Assembly: GCA_963932465.1 (NCBI GenBank)
Contig: OZ010799.1
Span: forward strand, 155,864,761 to 155,928,760
Length of the DNA stretch: 64,000 bases
Direction: 5' to 3'
Source: Maratus speciosus
Lineage: Eukaryota > Arthropoda > Arachnida > Araneae > Salticidae
Shown: positions 12,863 through 22,289 of the stretch, one piece after another
Position numbering within the stretch: the stretch's first letter is position 1
How the letters are laid out: every line of letters starts with the position of its first letter
Notes under the pieces: generated by a model
The model's input: only the letters and a program-made list of their open reading frames with translations
Databases searched by the model: none
What the model was told of the DNA's origin: nothing
Position numbers and translations under genes: made by a program

Positions 12863-13995
12863 GACATATAACAGTTAGTTTATATACAGCTAAAATTTCC
12901 CGCCTTTAATCCTATTAGCTTTAATAGTGGCTTTTCAAGATAATGACGCCTCTCAGAAACTTCTCGGCATTTTGTTACTTTCTTGATAAAACTTTCGAAC
13001 TTTCCCCATAAGAGCTCTGTTTACAAGTATTTTAAAGAGCGTTTGAAGTATTACAAACGTTCACGTATAGTAATTTAAACGCATAATTACTGTAGTTCAA
13101 AAGAATATGACATATAAGTCTAAATGTAACGTTCGATCTACTTAGTATAAATCGATATTTAAATAAACGAGGATGAAAGATGCTTTAATTTTATTTCAGA
13201 ATTAAAATTATTTGTTAATTATTTATTTACTATTATTACTATTATTATTATGAATAACTATCGTTTTTGCACTACCCTTTAATTTTCTTTCAGATTTAAA
13301 ATCATTATTATAAAAAACTACTAGCATTTTTACACTTTTCTTTATTTTCATTTCAGAATTAAAATTATTTATTATTTATCATTATCAGGAAAAATTACTA
13401 TCATTTTTATAGTATGCTTCGCTTTTATTTCAGAATTAAAGCTATGTATTATTATTATTATTATTACAGAAAACTTATATCCTTTTTACACGATGCTTTA
13501 AATTATTATGAAAAACTACTATCATTTTTATACTTTGCTTTACTTTTATTTCAGAATTAAAATTATTTATTATTATTGCAAAAAAAAACTGCTATCCATT
13601 TTTACATTATGCCTTACTTTTATTTCAGAATTAAAATTAGTTATTATTGTTATTATTATAAAAAAAAGAAGAAAAAAGATGCTTTGTATAATAGTTAGTT
13701 TTATATTTAAAATATCCTACTTTTAATCCTATTAATTTTAATAATAGCTTCTCAAGATAACGGTATCTCTTCAAAACTTCTCACCATTTTTTTAGTTTCT
13801 TGATAAAACTTTTGAACTTTCCCCTGAAAGAGCTCTGTTTGCAAGTATTTTAAAGAGCGTTTGAAGTATTACAAACGTACAAATACTGTAATTTAAACGC
13901 ATAGTTATTGTAGTTCAAAAGATTATGACATATAAGTCTGCGAATTTTTCTTCTTAAAATAGATGTAATGTTTGGTTTACTTAGCATAAATCGAT
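11885..13995. repeat. ATT minisatellite blocks in a ~0.8 kb higher-order repeat
   Basis: Two levels of repetition are visible. At the small scale, ATT/TTA runs alternate with a ~75 bp unit reading GAAAAACTACTATCATTTT, then CTTTACTTTTATTTCAG, then AATTAAAATTATT. About a dozen copies occur between 11,930 and 13,650. At the large scale, a block beginning near 12100, 12883 and 13700 repeats CGCCTTTAATCCTATTAGC, TTCTCAAGATAATGA and AAGAGCTCTGTTTACAAG, giving a period near 800 bp. A TA run sits at about 12832-12858. The 72-codon frame at 13508-13726 is only repeat sequence. Confidence 0.85.
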
Positions 13996-14879
13996 ATATA
14001 AATAAACATTGATGAAATACTGTACATCGCCCATAGATTATGCCACACTTTGCATCATAATGTTAATTGTGGTATAATTTGACCCTATCGCATTATATTA
14101 AGAACTCTTAAAGCTTCAAAATTTTCGAAATTTAAATTTTTTTAGATGTTAAACTTTTATCTTTTCTTAACATTTTGATACGGTTGTTTCCTTGAAATTC
14201 CCATTAGAAAAGAAGTTATGACTTTTAGAATTATACGCGTTCAATAGCTGAACCGACGATTCCGATTCTTTGAAGTCATTTCTCTCCAAATGACGTTTTC
14301 GGGCATAATGCGCAGAATATCGCAAAAACTTCTGAATATTTTTTGATGAAATTTTCAAAACATACGTTTCCTGTTAGTCTGCGTAAACTGAACCTAAAAT
14401 TTCATTTTTATTGTTCAAAAAATATATTTTTAAGTGATTATACTGTTGTAATTTTCAAAATTTTGTATTAGCTAAATACAACTTTATCTTAAAAATATGA
14501 AAATGCTTTAAATACATTTTTTTTTATTCAGGGTACTTATTACAATCTGAAGTATAGTTAACCACAAAAAATGTCATTCTAGTTGCAAAATTTATTTTGT
14601 AATCCTACGCGTAAGCTATCAAACCAATTTTGAAGCCCCCTTTAAATACTAATTTTGCATCTTGCAATTTTTCAAATGCATGGAATGAAAGGAAATACTC
14701 CTAAGGCGCTCCCAATTAAAATTGTGCTTTTAAATCCTATACATTTTAAGATATTAAATGTTGAAAATGGTCTTTTCTTTTCATTTTTTCCAATTTTAAG
14801 AGCCCTGAGACCACTTAAAATACAAAAAATCATGTATTAAGCATAGTTTATGAAACACGTTCAAATGCTAACAGATATG
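13996..14879. other. Gene-free stretch
   Basis: Frames of 61-63 codons on both strands lack any recognisable feature. No transposon ends seen. Confidence 0.5.
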
Positions 14880-15330
14880 AGAAATATAATTTTTTCATGC
14901 AATGCAAACGATCGTAGTCCGTCTTACAATTGAATTATTTTGCGCATATCTGTAAATGATCAATAAATGCACTCCGTAATCTATACAAAACGTATTGTAG
15001 TGCACCACGGTGATCTTTATTCATTTCTTTATGTTTGAAGTATCATAACATCATTAAAATGCAATCGCAAACGATTTTTTCCTATAGATCATAATGTAAT
15101 GGGATTTTTTTTGTGCATCCCTGTAAAATAACTATAATTTCCACGTATTCTATTCTCCTGTTTTAGTCACTTTAATTATGCATATTAATTGAAGTATTGT
15201 AACATCATTAAAATGCATCAGAAAAGATTTTCTGCCATAGGTCATAATGCAGCGGTGTTCTTTTGTGTGTCAATATAAACGAACTGTAAATACTATCCAC
15301 TCCATTTTCAATGCCGAAGGTTCCACATCA
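14880..15330 (-). repeat. Inverted, diverged outlier of the right-end satellite
   Basis: GCAAACGATTTTTTCCTATAG, ATCATAATGTAATGGG and AACATCATTAAAATGCA (two copies each, ~180 bp apart) match the reverse complement of the 349 bp satellite at 61,420-63,885, which reads GCATTTTAATGATGTTAAG and TTACTTTATGATATGTG. Identity is clearly lower than within the main array. It is a few half-units long and gene-free. Confidence 0.7.
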
Positions 15331-15889
15331 AATATCAGTAACATTACATGGCAATTCGAGTACATTTATGAGAGTTAGAGTACGGACAGACGAACAGACT
15401 GACAAACTGAATTTATAAACACTTTTCAACTATATTGGAACGTGTTAAAAAATAGTTTCTGAAAATTGTAATACCTTCTCGAGAAATCCTCTTCCTTTTG
15501 TTGCTAAATTTATAAAGTTTTTTTTAGCTTATCTAATAAGAACTTCATAAAAGTATCCTAAAGTATTTCACACATCCAAACTATTAGTAATTTTTATGCA
15601 TAATTTTTATGTCTTTTGTTCAGTTTGATTTTTTTACAATTGTATTAATATTACAGAAATTGAACATTATACATCGTTTGTACTGCAGCTGTTGTTAATG
15701 AAAAAATAGCATCATTAACATTACATTCCTGTATAGCTTACTAGAAATATAACACTTTTCTATGAGCATAAAAAATGTTAGTTCAAAAAGGCAATTTCTT
15801 ATTGTTCAAGAAAGTCTCTTTTTCTCAAATAAACTCTTTGATTTTATTTAGAAGAGCTGTGTACATATCTGTTCTTAATTACATTAGCA
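15331..15889. other. Gene-free stretch
   Basis: No gene, RNA or transposon boundary recognised. The sequence is AT-rich with a short ACAGACGAACAGACTGACA run near 15385. Confidence 0.45.
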
Positions 15890-17620
15890 ATATATTTTGG
15901 ATAAAAGTTTTTAAAAACCTTAGTTATCTGTGAAGTACTTAAGAATACTTCACAATTTAAAAACCATTACTCAGCCTTAAGAAAGTGTGTGTTAAATATA
16001 TTAGAATTTCCAGGAAAAACAGACGAGGTCGTCGATTGTAGTCTTAACACACCATTTTTATTTATTTTACGTCCGAAAGAAAAACTAATTTTTCCAGAAA
16101 AGGTACAGCACGTGTTTCATTGAAGAAAAAAAACTAAAGACCAAGAGGTTGCTATGGTTACAACTAGTCTCCTTTCACAAAAGTGACTCCGAGACTCCCA
16201 CACTCAACCCACGCTTTCTTACATCTAGTACATTTTATCTCTATTTATATTGCTCAAGCTTATTTCTACGTAACATTTTGTCTGGAGATATTTTCACGAT
16301 ATAGACTCGCATTTTATCAGTAAATAGTAAAAATTTAATTAGCTGTGTAGTGTATTAATTAAAAATACTTTATATAATTTTAATATCATTCCGTAATAAT
16401 AGGCTATATGTTAAATATATTAAAATATCAGTCGAAATCGACGACATCAACAATTTTGCTCTCCATTTTTGATAAATATTTTTAAAAATGTTGATTATCT
16501 GTGAAGTATTTAAAAATTCTGCACAAAAAATCATTATTCCGCCTTAAGGTATTTGTTAAATATATTAAAATTTCCAGGTAAGGCTGGCGAGGTCGTCGAT
16601 TGTAGTCTTAACACATCATTTTTATTTATTTTACTTCCGAAAGAAAAACTAATTTTTCCATAAAAAAGTACAGCACGTGTTTCATTGAAGAAAAAAATCT
16701 AAATACCAGGTTGCTATGGTTACAACCAGTCTCCTTTCACAAAAGTGAATTTTGACTCCGAGACTCTTACACTCAACCCACGCTTTCGAACATCTAGTAC
16801 ATTTTATCTCTATTTATATTGCTCAAGCTTATTTCTACGTAACATTTTGTCTGGAGATATTTTCACGATATAGACTCACATTTTATCAGTAAATAGTAAA
16901 AACTTGATTAGCTGTGTATTAATTAAAAATACTTGGTAATTTTAATATCACTCTGTAATAATAGGCTATATGTTAAAGGTATTAAAATGTTCAGTCGAAA
17001 TAGACAATTTTACTCTTCATTTTTTATAACTATTTTCAAAAACATTGATTATCTGTGAAGTATTTAAAAGTACTGCACAATTTAAAAATCATTATTCAGC
17101 CTTAAAGTGTTTGTTAAACGTATTAAAATTTCCAGACAAGCTAGATGAAGTTGGCGATTTTAGTCTAACACACCATTTTTATTTATTTTATATTAGAAAG
17201 AGAAACTAATTTTTCCAGAAAAAAAGTGCAGCGCGTGTTTCATTGAGGAAAAAAAGCTAAAGATCACGTTGCTATGGTTCCAACCAGTCTCCTTTCACAA
17301 AAGTGAATTTTAACTCCTTCCCACACTCAACCCACGCTTTCGAACATCTAGTACATTTTATCTCTATTTATATTGTTTCTGCTTATTTCTACGTAACATT
17401 TTGTCTAGAGATATTTTCTCGATATAGACTCACATTTTATGGGCAAATAGTAAAAACTTGATTAGCTGTGTGGTAATTAAAAATACTTGGTAATTTTAAT
17501 ATCATTCTGCAATATTTAGCTTTATGTTAAACATATTAAATTGTTCAGTCGAAATAGAGATATATCGACAATTTTACTCTCCATTTTAATTTTGAAAGAA
17601 CTGCTAAAATTTTCAGAAAA
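15890..17620. repeat. Repeat family C, ~560 bp tandem array (3 units)
   Basis: Three units begin near 15901, 16469 and 17026 with TTATCTGTGAAGTATTTAA. Each contains TTCCAGAAAAAGTACAGCACG-like sequence, GTTGCTATGGTTACAACC, ACTCAACCCACGCTTTC, ATCTAGTACATTTTATCTC and ACGTAACATTTTGTCT in the same order. A plus-strand frame in the middle unit is open for over 50 codons but is broken in unit 1 by a 7-base deletion, so I do not call a gene. Related fragments lie at 18140-18400 and 20380-20720. Confidence 0.88.
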
Positions 17621-17674
17621 AATAAAGCACGTATTTTGTTCATACTGAAGGAATACCACACATCTATAAGCGTA

Positions 17675-17857
17675 CAGAAGGTTCGTACGGGTATCGCTAT
17701 TTTCAAGGCAAAATATCAGAATTTTTTTATAGAAAAATAAATCTAGTTTAAACGGACGAAATTTCGCCTTATTTCAGGAGAGATTTTCCATAAAAAAATA
17801 CCGGTACCGAAGAATTTCTTATCCGGGAAATTCAAGCACCCGTACGAACACTGGTAC
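17675..17857. mobile_element. hAT-like MITE
   Basis: GTTCGTACGGGT at 17681 and ACCCGTACGAAC at 17838 are perfect 12-bp inverted repeats, and outward bases read CAGAAG and ACACTG. CAGTGTTCGTACGGG is typical of hAT-type ends. I could not find a clean 8-bp target duplication. About 180 bp, non-coding. Confidence 0.6.
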
Positions 17858-17874
17858 AGTCAGAAACCTCTCTA

Positions 17875-18090
17875 AAACGGAATTTATTTTGGTTCCAAGC
17901 TATTCCGGTTTCACAGATTTCACTGTAAAGATTAATTATTGAGCACAGTAAAACCTATTAAGACGGAATTTAAAGTGACTGGAGAAATATTCAGTTTTAG
18001 AGAGGTTTCCGTCTTGGCAGGTATAATTGTATGGTATTTCTTCCATAGGTACCATGATTTGTTACGCTTAAGATAGGATTCCGTTACTGA
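17875..18090. repeat. Dispersed repeat D
   Basis: AGGTATAATTGTATGG and AGGATTCCGTTA occur here (18020-18085) and again at about 28285-28355 with similar spacing. AACGGAATT with flanking similarity also appears near 54,790. CAGTAAAACCTATTAAGACGG at 17947 resembles a Tc1/mariner-type MITE end, but I cannot define both termini. Confidence 0.4.
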
Positions 18091-18139
18091 CAAGTAAGGT
18101 TCTAATTCCATGTTTCCAAACTCAATTTTTATGGCTCGA

Positions 18140-18410
18140 TTTAGAAGTCAATGTCCTACTTTTTTTGTCACCTTGTTCCGCTTTTTACGGCAGTGGATCT
18201 GGCAACACTAGTTACAACCCAAATTGTCTTTTCACATATGTGAATAGTCAACTCATTAAACTCGTACACTCAATCCATGCTTTCGAATATTTAGTAAAAT
18301 TTGAATCAAATTATATTATTCACATTTATTTCAAAATAACAGTTTATCTCCAGAAATTTTCTAGACATAGGTTTACATTTTATAAGTAAACTAGTCAGAT
18401 GTGCCAATCC
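18140..18410. repeat. Repeat family C, partial copy
   Basis: CACTCAATCCATGCTTTCGAA, ATTTAGTAAAATTTGAATCAA and the following TTATTTC-AAATAACA segment align with the central part of the family C unit. Open frames on both strands (74 and 89 codons) are by-products; the plus frame is out of register with the array frame. Confidence 0.6.
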
Positions 18411-18667
18411 CAAAACTTTCTTATATCTCATACATGGTAATAATTCAAAATTCGCCATCACAGTACCAGAATTAAATGACAATCTATGTCCATCATGAAG
18501 ATTGTAAAAGGTATATAGGTTCGTTGGATTGGATGCATTTAACAAGGAGATATAAGTATCGCATCGTTCAAACAAATCATTGAATTTCGGAACTAACCCT
18601 CTTAGATGTCCCCTACCAAAATTTCCAACCCAAAGAGTATAAAATCAACACCTGTTGTTCAATATAC

Positions 18668-19789
18668 GGGGCATTCTCACAATCTTTTGACTTTCGGGAA
18701 TAAAAATCTGGTGAAATTAAACTTGCTAAAATAACATTTTAATCTGATAGACCAATGCCTTAATGATTCAAAATAAAGAAAAAATGGTCAGCAGCGAAAA
18801 TTTTTTTATTTAACTGAGGTTTAAGTTAAACTTGCGAGTTTAATTTTCCTTACCATTTTACCCCTATAATTTTTTATTTTCTTCAAAATTTTTACTTATA
18901 ATGAATTTGCATAGTACCCACAGGACATTGAAATAAGAAATTATAAAGATGTAGTACTTTTAATACAGAATTTTTGTATAACATTGTCTTAAAGGGGTGT
19001 TAAAGAAGGGACGGTATAGGAAAAAAGGGACGAAATGGGATAAAAAGGAATGGTAAGGATAGAATGGTAAGGAAAATTACCACCTATTTTTAGGCAAATC
19101 ATGTTAAGACTAAGTGATAGCCACAATGTTCAATGATTTTTAGAAACAGTTGTTAACATTGGATTAAATTAATTTTTTTTAATTTACCTCGAAATGTGCA
19201 GGAAAAACCTTGGGGACGGTAATACTACGAATAAAGCCACAATCTTGAAATTGATATTTAAATGCTGATTTAAATTCTGCAGTAAATTTCCTGTGAAAGA
19301 ATCTTAGACATTCTTTCTCTAGCATACTTCTGCATGAGAAAAAACTTGAAAAAAATTCTGTGGCTGCATCTGAAGTGATTTTCTGTATAAGTTCAGCAAG
19401 AGGGACGGTAAGGATGAAATACCCAGGGACAGAGATCAAAAACTAATACCAACTGTAAAAATGTGTGCAGGTTAATTTTTTGCTACATATTTATATAAAA
19501 CAATTGTTCCAGTTTCGAAAAAAAATTACGTCGAATTACTTTTATTGAAACAATTTTATACAGAGAGCTCCAAACTTGAAAATCAGCATCAGGGACACGG
19601 GACGGTATAGGAGTTTTCCTGTTATTTGGACCCCGAACATCGTCCAAAACTTATTTATCTCGTTAATATTGTTATGCAATCATGCAACAGGATGTTCTCA
19701 GTATATAAAATTAAAAAACACAAAAAAAATGTATTGAAATAAAAATTATTATTCAGGGACATAAAAGTCAAAAGATTGTGAGAATGCCC
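18668..19789. mobile_element. TIR element with GGGCATTCTCAC ends, 5-bp TSD
   Basis: Inverted ends read GGGCATTCTCACAATCTTTT and continue to GACTTT. Both sides are flanked by TATAC (18663-18667 and 19790-19794). The interior repeats GGGACGGTA-like motifs near 19008, 19055, 19402 and 19590, but there is no transposase frame. The minus-strand frame at 19439-19179 (86 codons) has no recognisable domain and may be a remnant. Superfamily not assigned. Confidence 0.8.
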
Positions 19790-19837
19790 TATACACACAA
19801 GTCTAGTATGGATCTATTTACATGAAAATGTAACAGA

Positions 19838-20175
19838 CTATTATGTTTGATTAAATTGCGTCCATTAGTTTTTGAGATATAGCTTTTGTGAAAATCGTGA
19901 AAGTTCAGCATAGCAGGGCCACCTGTTGTGCGATTTACACCAAACCCTAATCAGTAACAGCTTAAGTCGACTTGTAACTGAATGTGAAGTTTGATGAAAA
20001 TCCGTACGTTAGTTCTTGAGATAGAGTTATTTTGGAGATCTAGAAAAAGGCAGCATAGCAGCGCCACTTGTTGGGCGATATACACCAAGACCAGCGCTAG
20101 TTTATGTCAAGGTCTAATTGAATCTAAAGTTTTGTTAAATTTAGTGCATTAGTTCTTGAGATAGAGCACTCTCAA
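19838..20175. repeat. ~145 bp tandem repeat (three units)
   Basis: CATTAGTTCTTGAGATAGAG-type sequence recurs at about 19864, 20009 and 20148. AGCATAGCAGGGCCACCTGTTG recurs at about 19909 and 20053. The units are degenerate and non-coding. Confidence 0.65.
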
Positions 20176-20379
20176 ATTTTTTGTCACATACAGAAGAGTC
20201 ACACACAGGCATTTTCTAAAAACCATCAAATCGTGTCCAGGACCTTCTAAAACGTATAAATCAAATGAAAACCGGAAGTCGAAATTTTTCACTTGTAAAG
20301 ATGGAATAAAGTAAAAAGTAAATACTTTATAGCTGTTCAATTAATTTAAAATTCTTACTAATTAAATATAATTTGTTTT

Positions 20380-20720
20380 TCTAAGGATGTATACTAAACA
20401 TATTAAAATTTTCAGTCTAGACAGACTATTTCACTGTTATGTACCATTTTTATTTTATTTTCGAAAATTAATTTTACCAGAAAAAATATAGCACGTGTTT
20501 TAACGAAGAAAGAAATAAAGTCCATGTTGCTATAGCTACTGCCAAGCTATTCTTTCATAGAAGTAAATCTCATAGACTCCCACACTCATCCCACGCTTTC
20601 TAACGTCTAGTACGTTCTGCGTCAAGTTATATTGTTCTCTTATTTTTACGTAACATTTTGCCTCTAGATATTCTCTTGATATATACTTATTTTATCAGTA
20701 AAAAGTAAATGAAGTAGAAT
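20380..20720. repeat. Repeat family C, outlying copy
   Basis: AAAAATATAGCACGTGTTT, TGTTGCTATAGCTAC, CACTCATCCCACGCTTTC, TCTAGTACGTTCTG and ACGTAACATTTTGCC reproduce the order of family C motifs in one diverged unit. Confidence 0.75.
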
Positions 20721-20859
20721 TAATGTTTGAGGAAAATGGTTTTAAAATGTTTAATGTACAATCAGTACAGATTAGTGAAGTAATACTGCAATAGGAAGTC
20801 ATAATATGATCATCTGAATGCTGTAAGAAAGGGTTCTTTGTAATTCTGCGCTGAATTAT

Positions 20860-21323
20860 CCTTTTTAGGTGCGTTTGTAATTATATAAATATGTAGAACC
20901 TATAATCGTCGTTCGTTTCGTCTGTCTGTCTGTCCGTCCGTCCGCATATAACAGAGCAAAAACTACCCAACCGAATGGTCTGAAATTTTAAACATATAAT
21001 TGTTGCTAAATTTTGTCCTGTCATTTCAAATGTTATGAAAATCGGATGTATAGTTTAATGACAGAGACAGTCAAAAATTTTCCGTTACATTACGGCCAAT
21101 GAGAAAAAATTATTTCAAGTATATTTTAATGATGTTGCAGCCTTTCGAACAGAATGAAATGGATATGCCCTTATGAAGTGCTCTAAAATATACATTGAGT
21201 ACAATATGCGCTGTAAAAATATTTATAAAACTAGTTATATTACGAACGCACCTCATTTGCCATGTTTGATGTGCAATTTCCAAATTGTTTTTTTTTTCTT
21301 TTAAGATAAATATAGAGGAAGTT
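20860..21323. repeat. Unclassified repeat with TCTGTCTGTCCGTCCG tract
   Basis: A CTGTCTGTCTGTCCGTCCGT tract at 20920-20945 is followed by AAACTACCCAACCGAATGGT. Such tracts next to short stock sequence are common at transposon ends in arthropod genomes. No second end is found. A minus-strand 96-codon frame (21400-21110) runs antisense into the SINE and is not a gene. Confidence 0.35.
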
Positions 21324-21336
21324 CGGTTATTATGCG

Positions 21337-21494
21337 GTGTAGTGGTCAGGACATTTGACTGCCGCATCGCAGGTCGAGAGTTCGACTCCCGGCTCGGCAA
21401 GGTTCACTCAGCCTTTCATCCCTTTGGGGTCGATAAAATGAGTGCCAAGCTTGCTTGGGAACTAAACACCGAGGGTCTCGCGTTAGGCTGACCA
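21337..21494 (+). mobile_element. tRNA-derived SINE, 5' part (split by BEL element)
   Basis: The head has RNA polymerase III promoter boxes: an A-box-like GTGTAGTGGTCA at 21339-21350 and a B box AGTTCGACTCC at 21379-21389, spaced as in a tRNA. The tRNA-unrelated body follows, including TTTGGGGTCGATAAAATGAG. The SINE is cut at GACCA (21490-21494) by the BEL insertion and resumes at 27211. A 13-bp duplication TTCGGTTATTATG at 21324-21336 and 27321-27333 brackets the whole SINE, which is about 268 bp without the insert. It is a retroposon, not a functional tRNA gene. Confidence 0.9.
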
Positions 21495-22162
21495 TGTGGA
21501 ATTTCGCAAACCTCTTCTTTTCTCAGCCAGACTGATTAGGCGCCAGCCATTCCAGGTCACGTGGTCTGACTAGAGAATTGATATTAAAAACATTTTTTCT
21601 TTTTTCTTGTTCCTTGTTTAGTTGGTATTGTGAATGTGAATCTTGAACGCAGCAGATAAATAAGCTGCGTATAGGTTTTTTATCGTGGTCTTCTTTTAGA
21701 AGAAATGATGTTTAATTTAAAAAAAAGGGGAAATTTATTTCCGAATATTAAATTATGCTATTTTCGTGGCTTCTTTTATAGAAGAACATAATTGGTGAAA
21801 TTTTAATATAATTAACTTGAATTCCCAGTGTGGAATATTTACATGTTTTTTAAAGAAATAGTATCCAAATGTTTTCATTGTAAATATTGTACATATTATA
21901 AGTGTAAATAGAATTAACAAAGTTTTTAATTATCCCGTGCTTGACTTGGATTTATACTGAAAACACCAGCGCCATTTTCAGTTGTGAAATATGTTTTATT
22001 ATTTTAATGTGATTTTACATGAATCGTGAAGTTTTAATCTAATAAGCTCTCCCAAATATGATTTAATACGAATCGTGAAGTCTATAATTAAGCTCTCCCA
22101 ACCTTGGATTTAAATTGTGATAACGTGAAATTTCGTGGAATATATATGAACATTATTCTTCA
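21495..22162 (+). repeat. 5' LTR of the BEL element
   Basis: It begins TGTGGAATTTCGCAAACC and ends TTATTCTTCA. It matches the 3' LTR (26539-27205) almost base for base until about 22140. Within it are CAGGTCACGTGGTC and GAACGCAGCAGATAAATAAG. It should carry promoter and polyadenylation signals, but I cannot name the exact start site. Confidence 0.93.
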
Positions 22163-22167
22163 AGTTT

Positions 22168-22185
22168 TGGTGCCTCAAGACCCGG
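22168..22185 (+). promoter_or_regulatory. Putative primer-binding site
   Basis: TGGTGCCTCAAGACCCGG lies five bases after the LTR. A TGG start is expected to pair with the CCA end of a priming tRNA; which tRNA is unknown. A strong splice-donor match AAGGTAAGA follows at about 22190. Confidence 0.6.
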
Positions 22186-22289
22186 AAAAAAGGTAAGAAA
22201 TACCTTTATTATTCTGCATGACTGTTGATTTCTTGAAAATATACATTTTTCATGATCATTTATTTTGAACATTGAATTTAAATTTAAAC

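Noticed and set aside
11885..13995. CRISPR-like array from regularly spaced repeats
   Set aside because: Spacers are low-complexity ATT runs, unit length varies, and the context is eukaryotic.
16700..16890. Plus-strand coding segment in repeat family C
   Set aside because: The open frame in the middle unit is broken by a 7-base deletion in the first unit and shifted in the 18.2 kb copy.
18306..18575. 89-codon minus-strand frame as a gene
   Set aside because: It overlaps a repeat C copy, has no recognisable domain, and the frame is not kept in related units.
21337..21405. Functional tRNA gene
   Set aside because: A and B boxes are present but the acceptor stem does not close, and it continues into a SINE body bracketed by a 13-bp target duplication.
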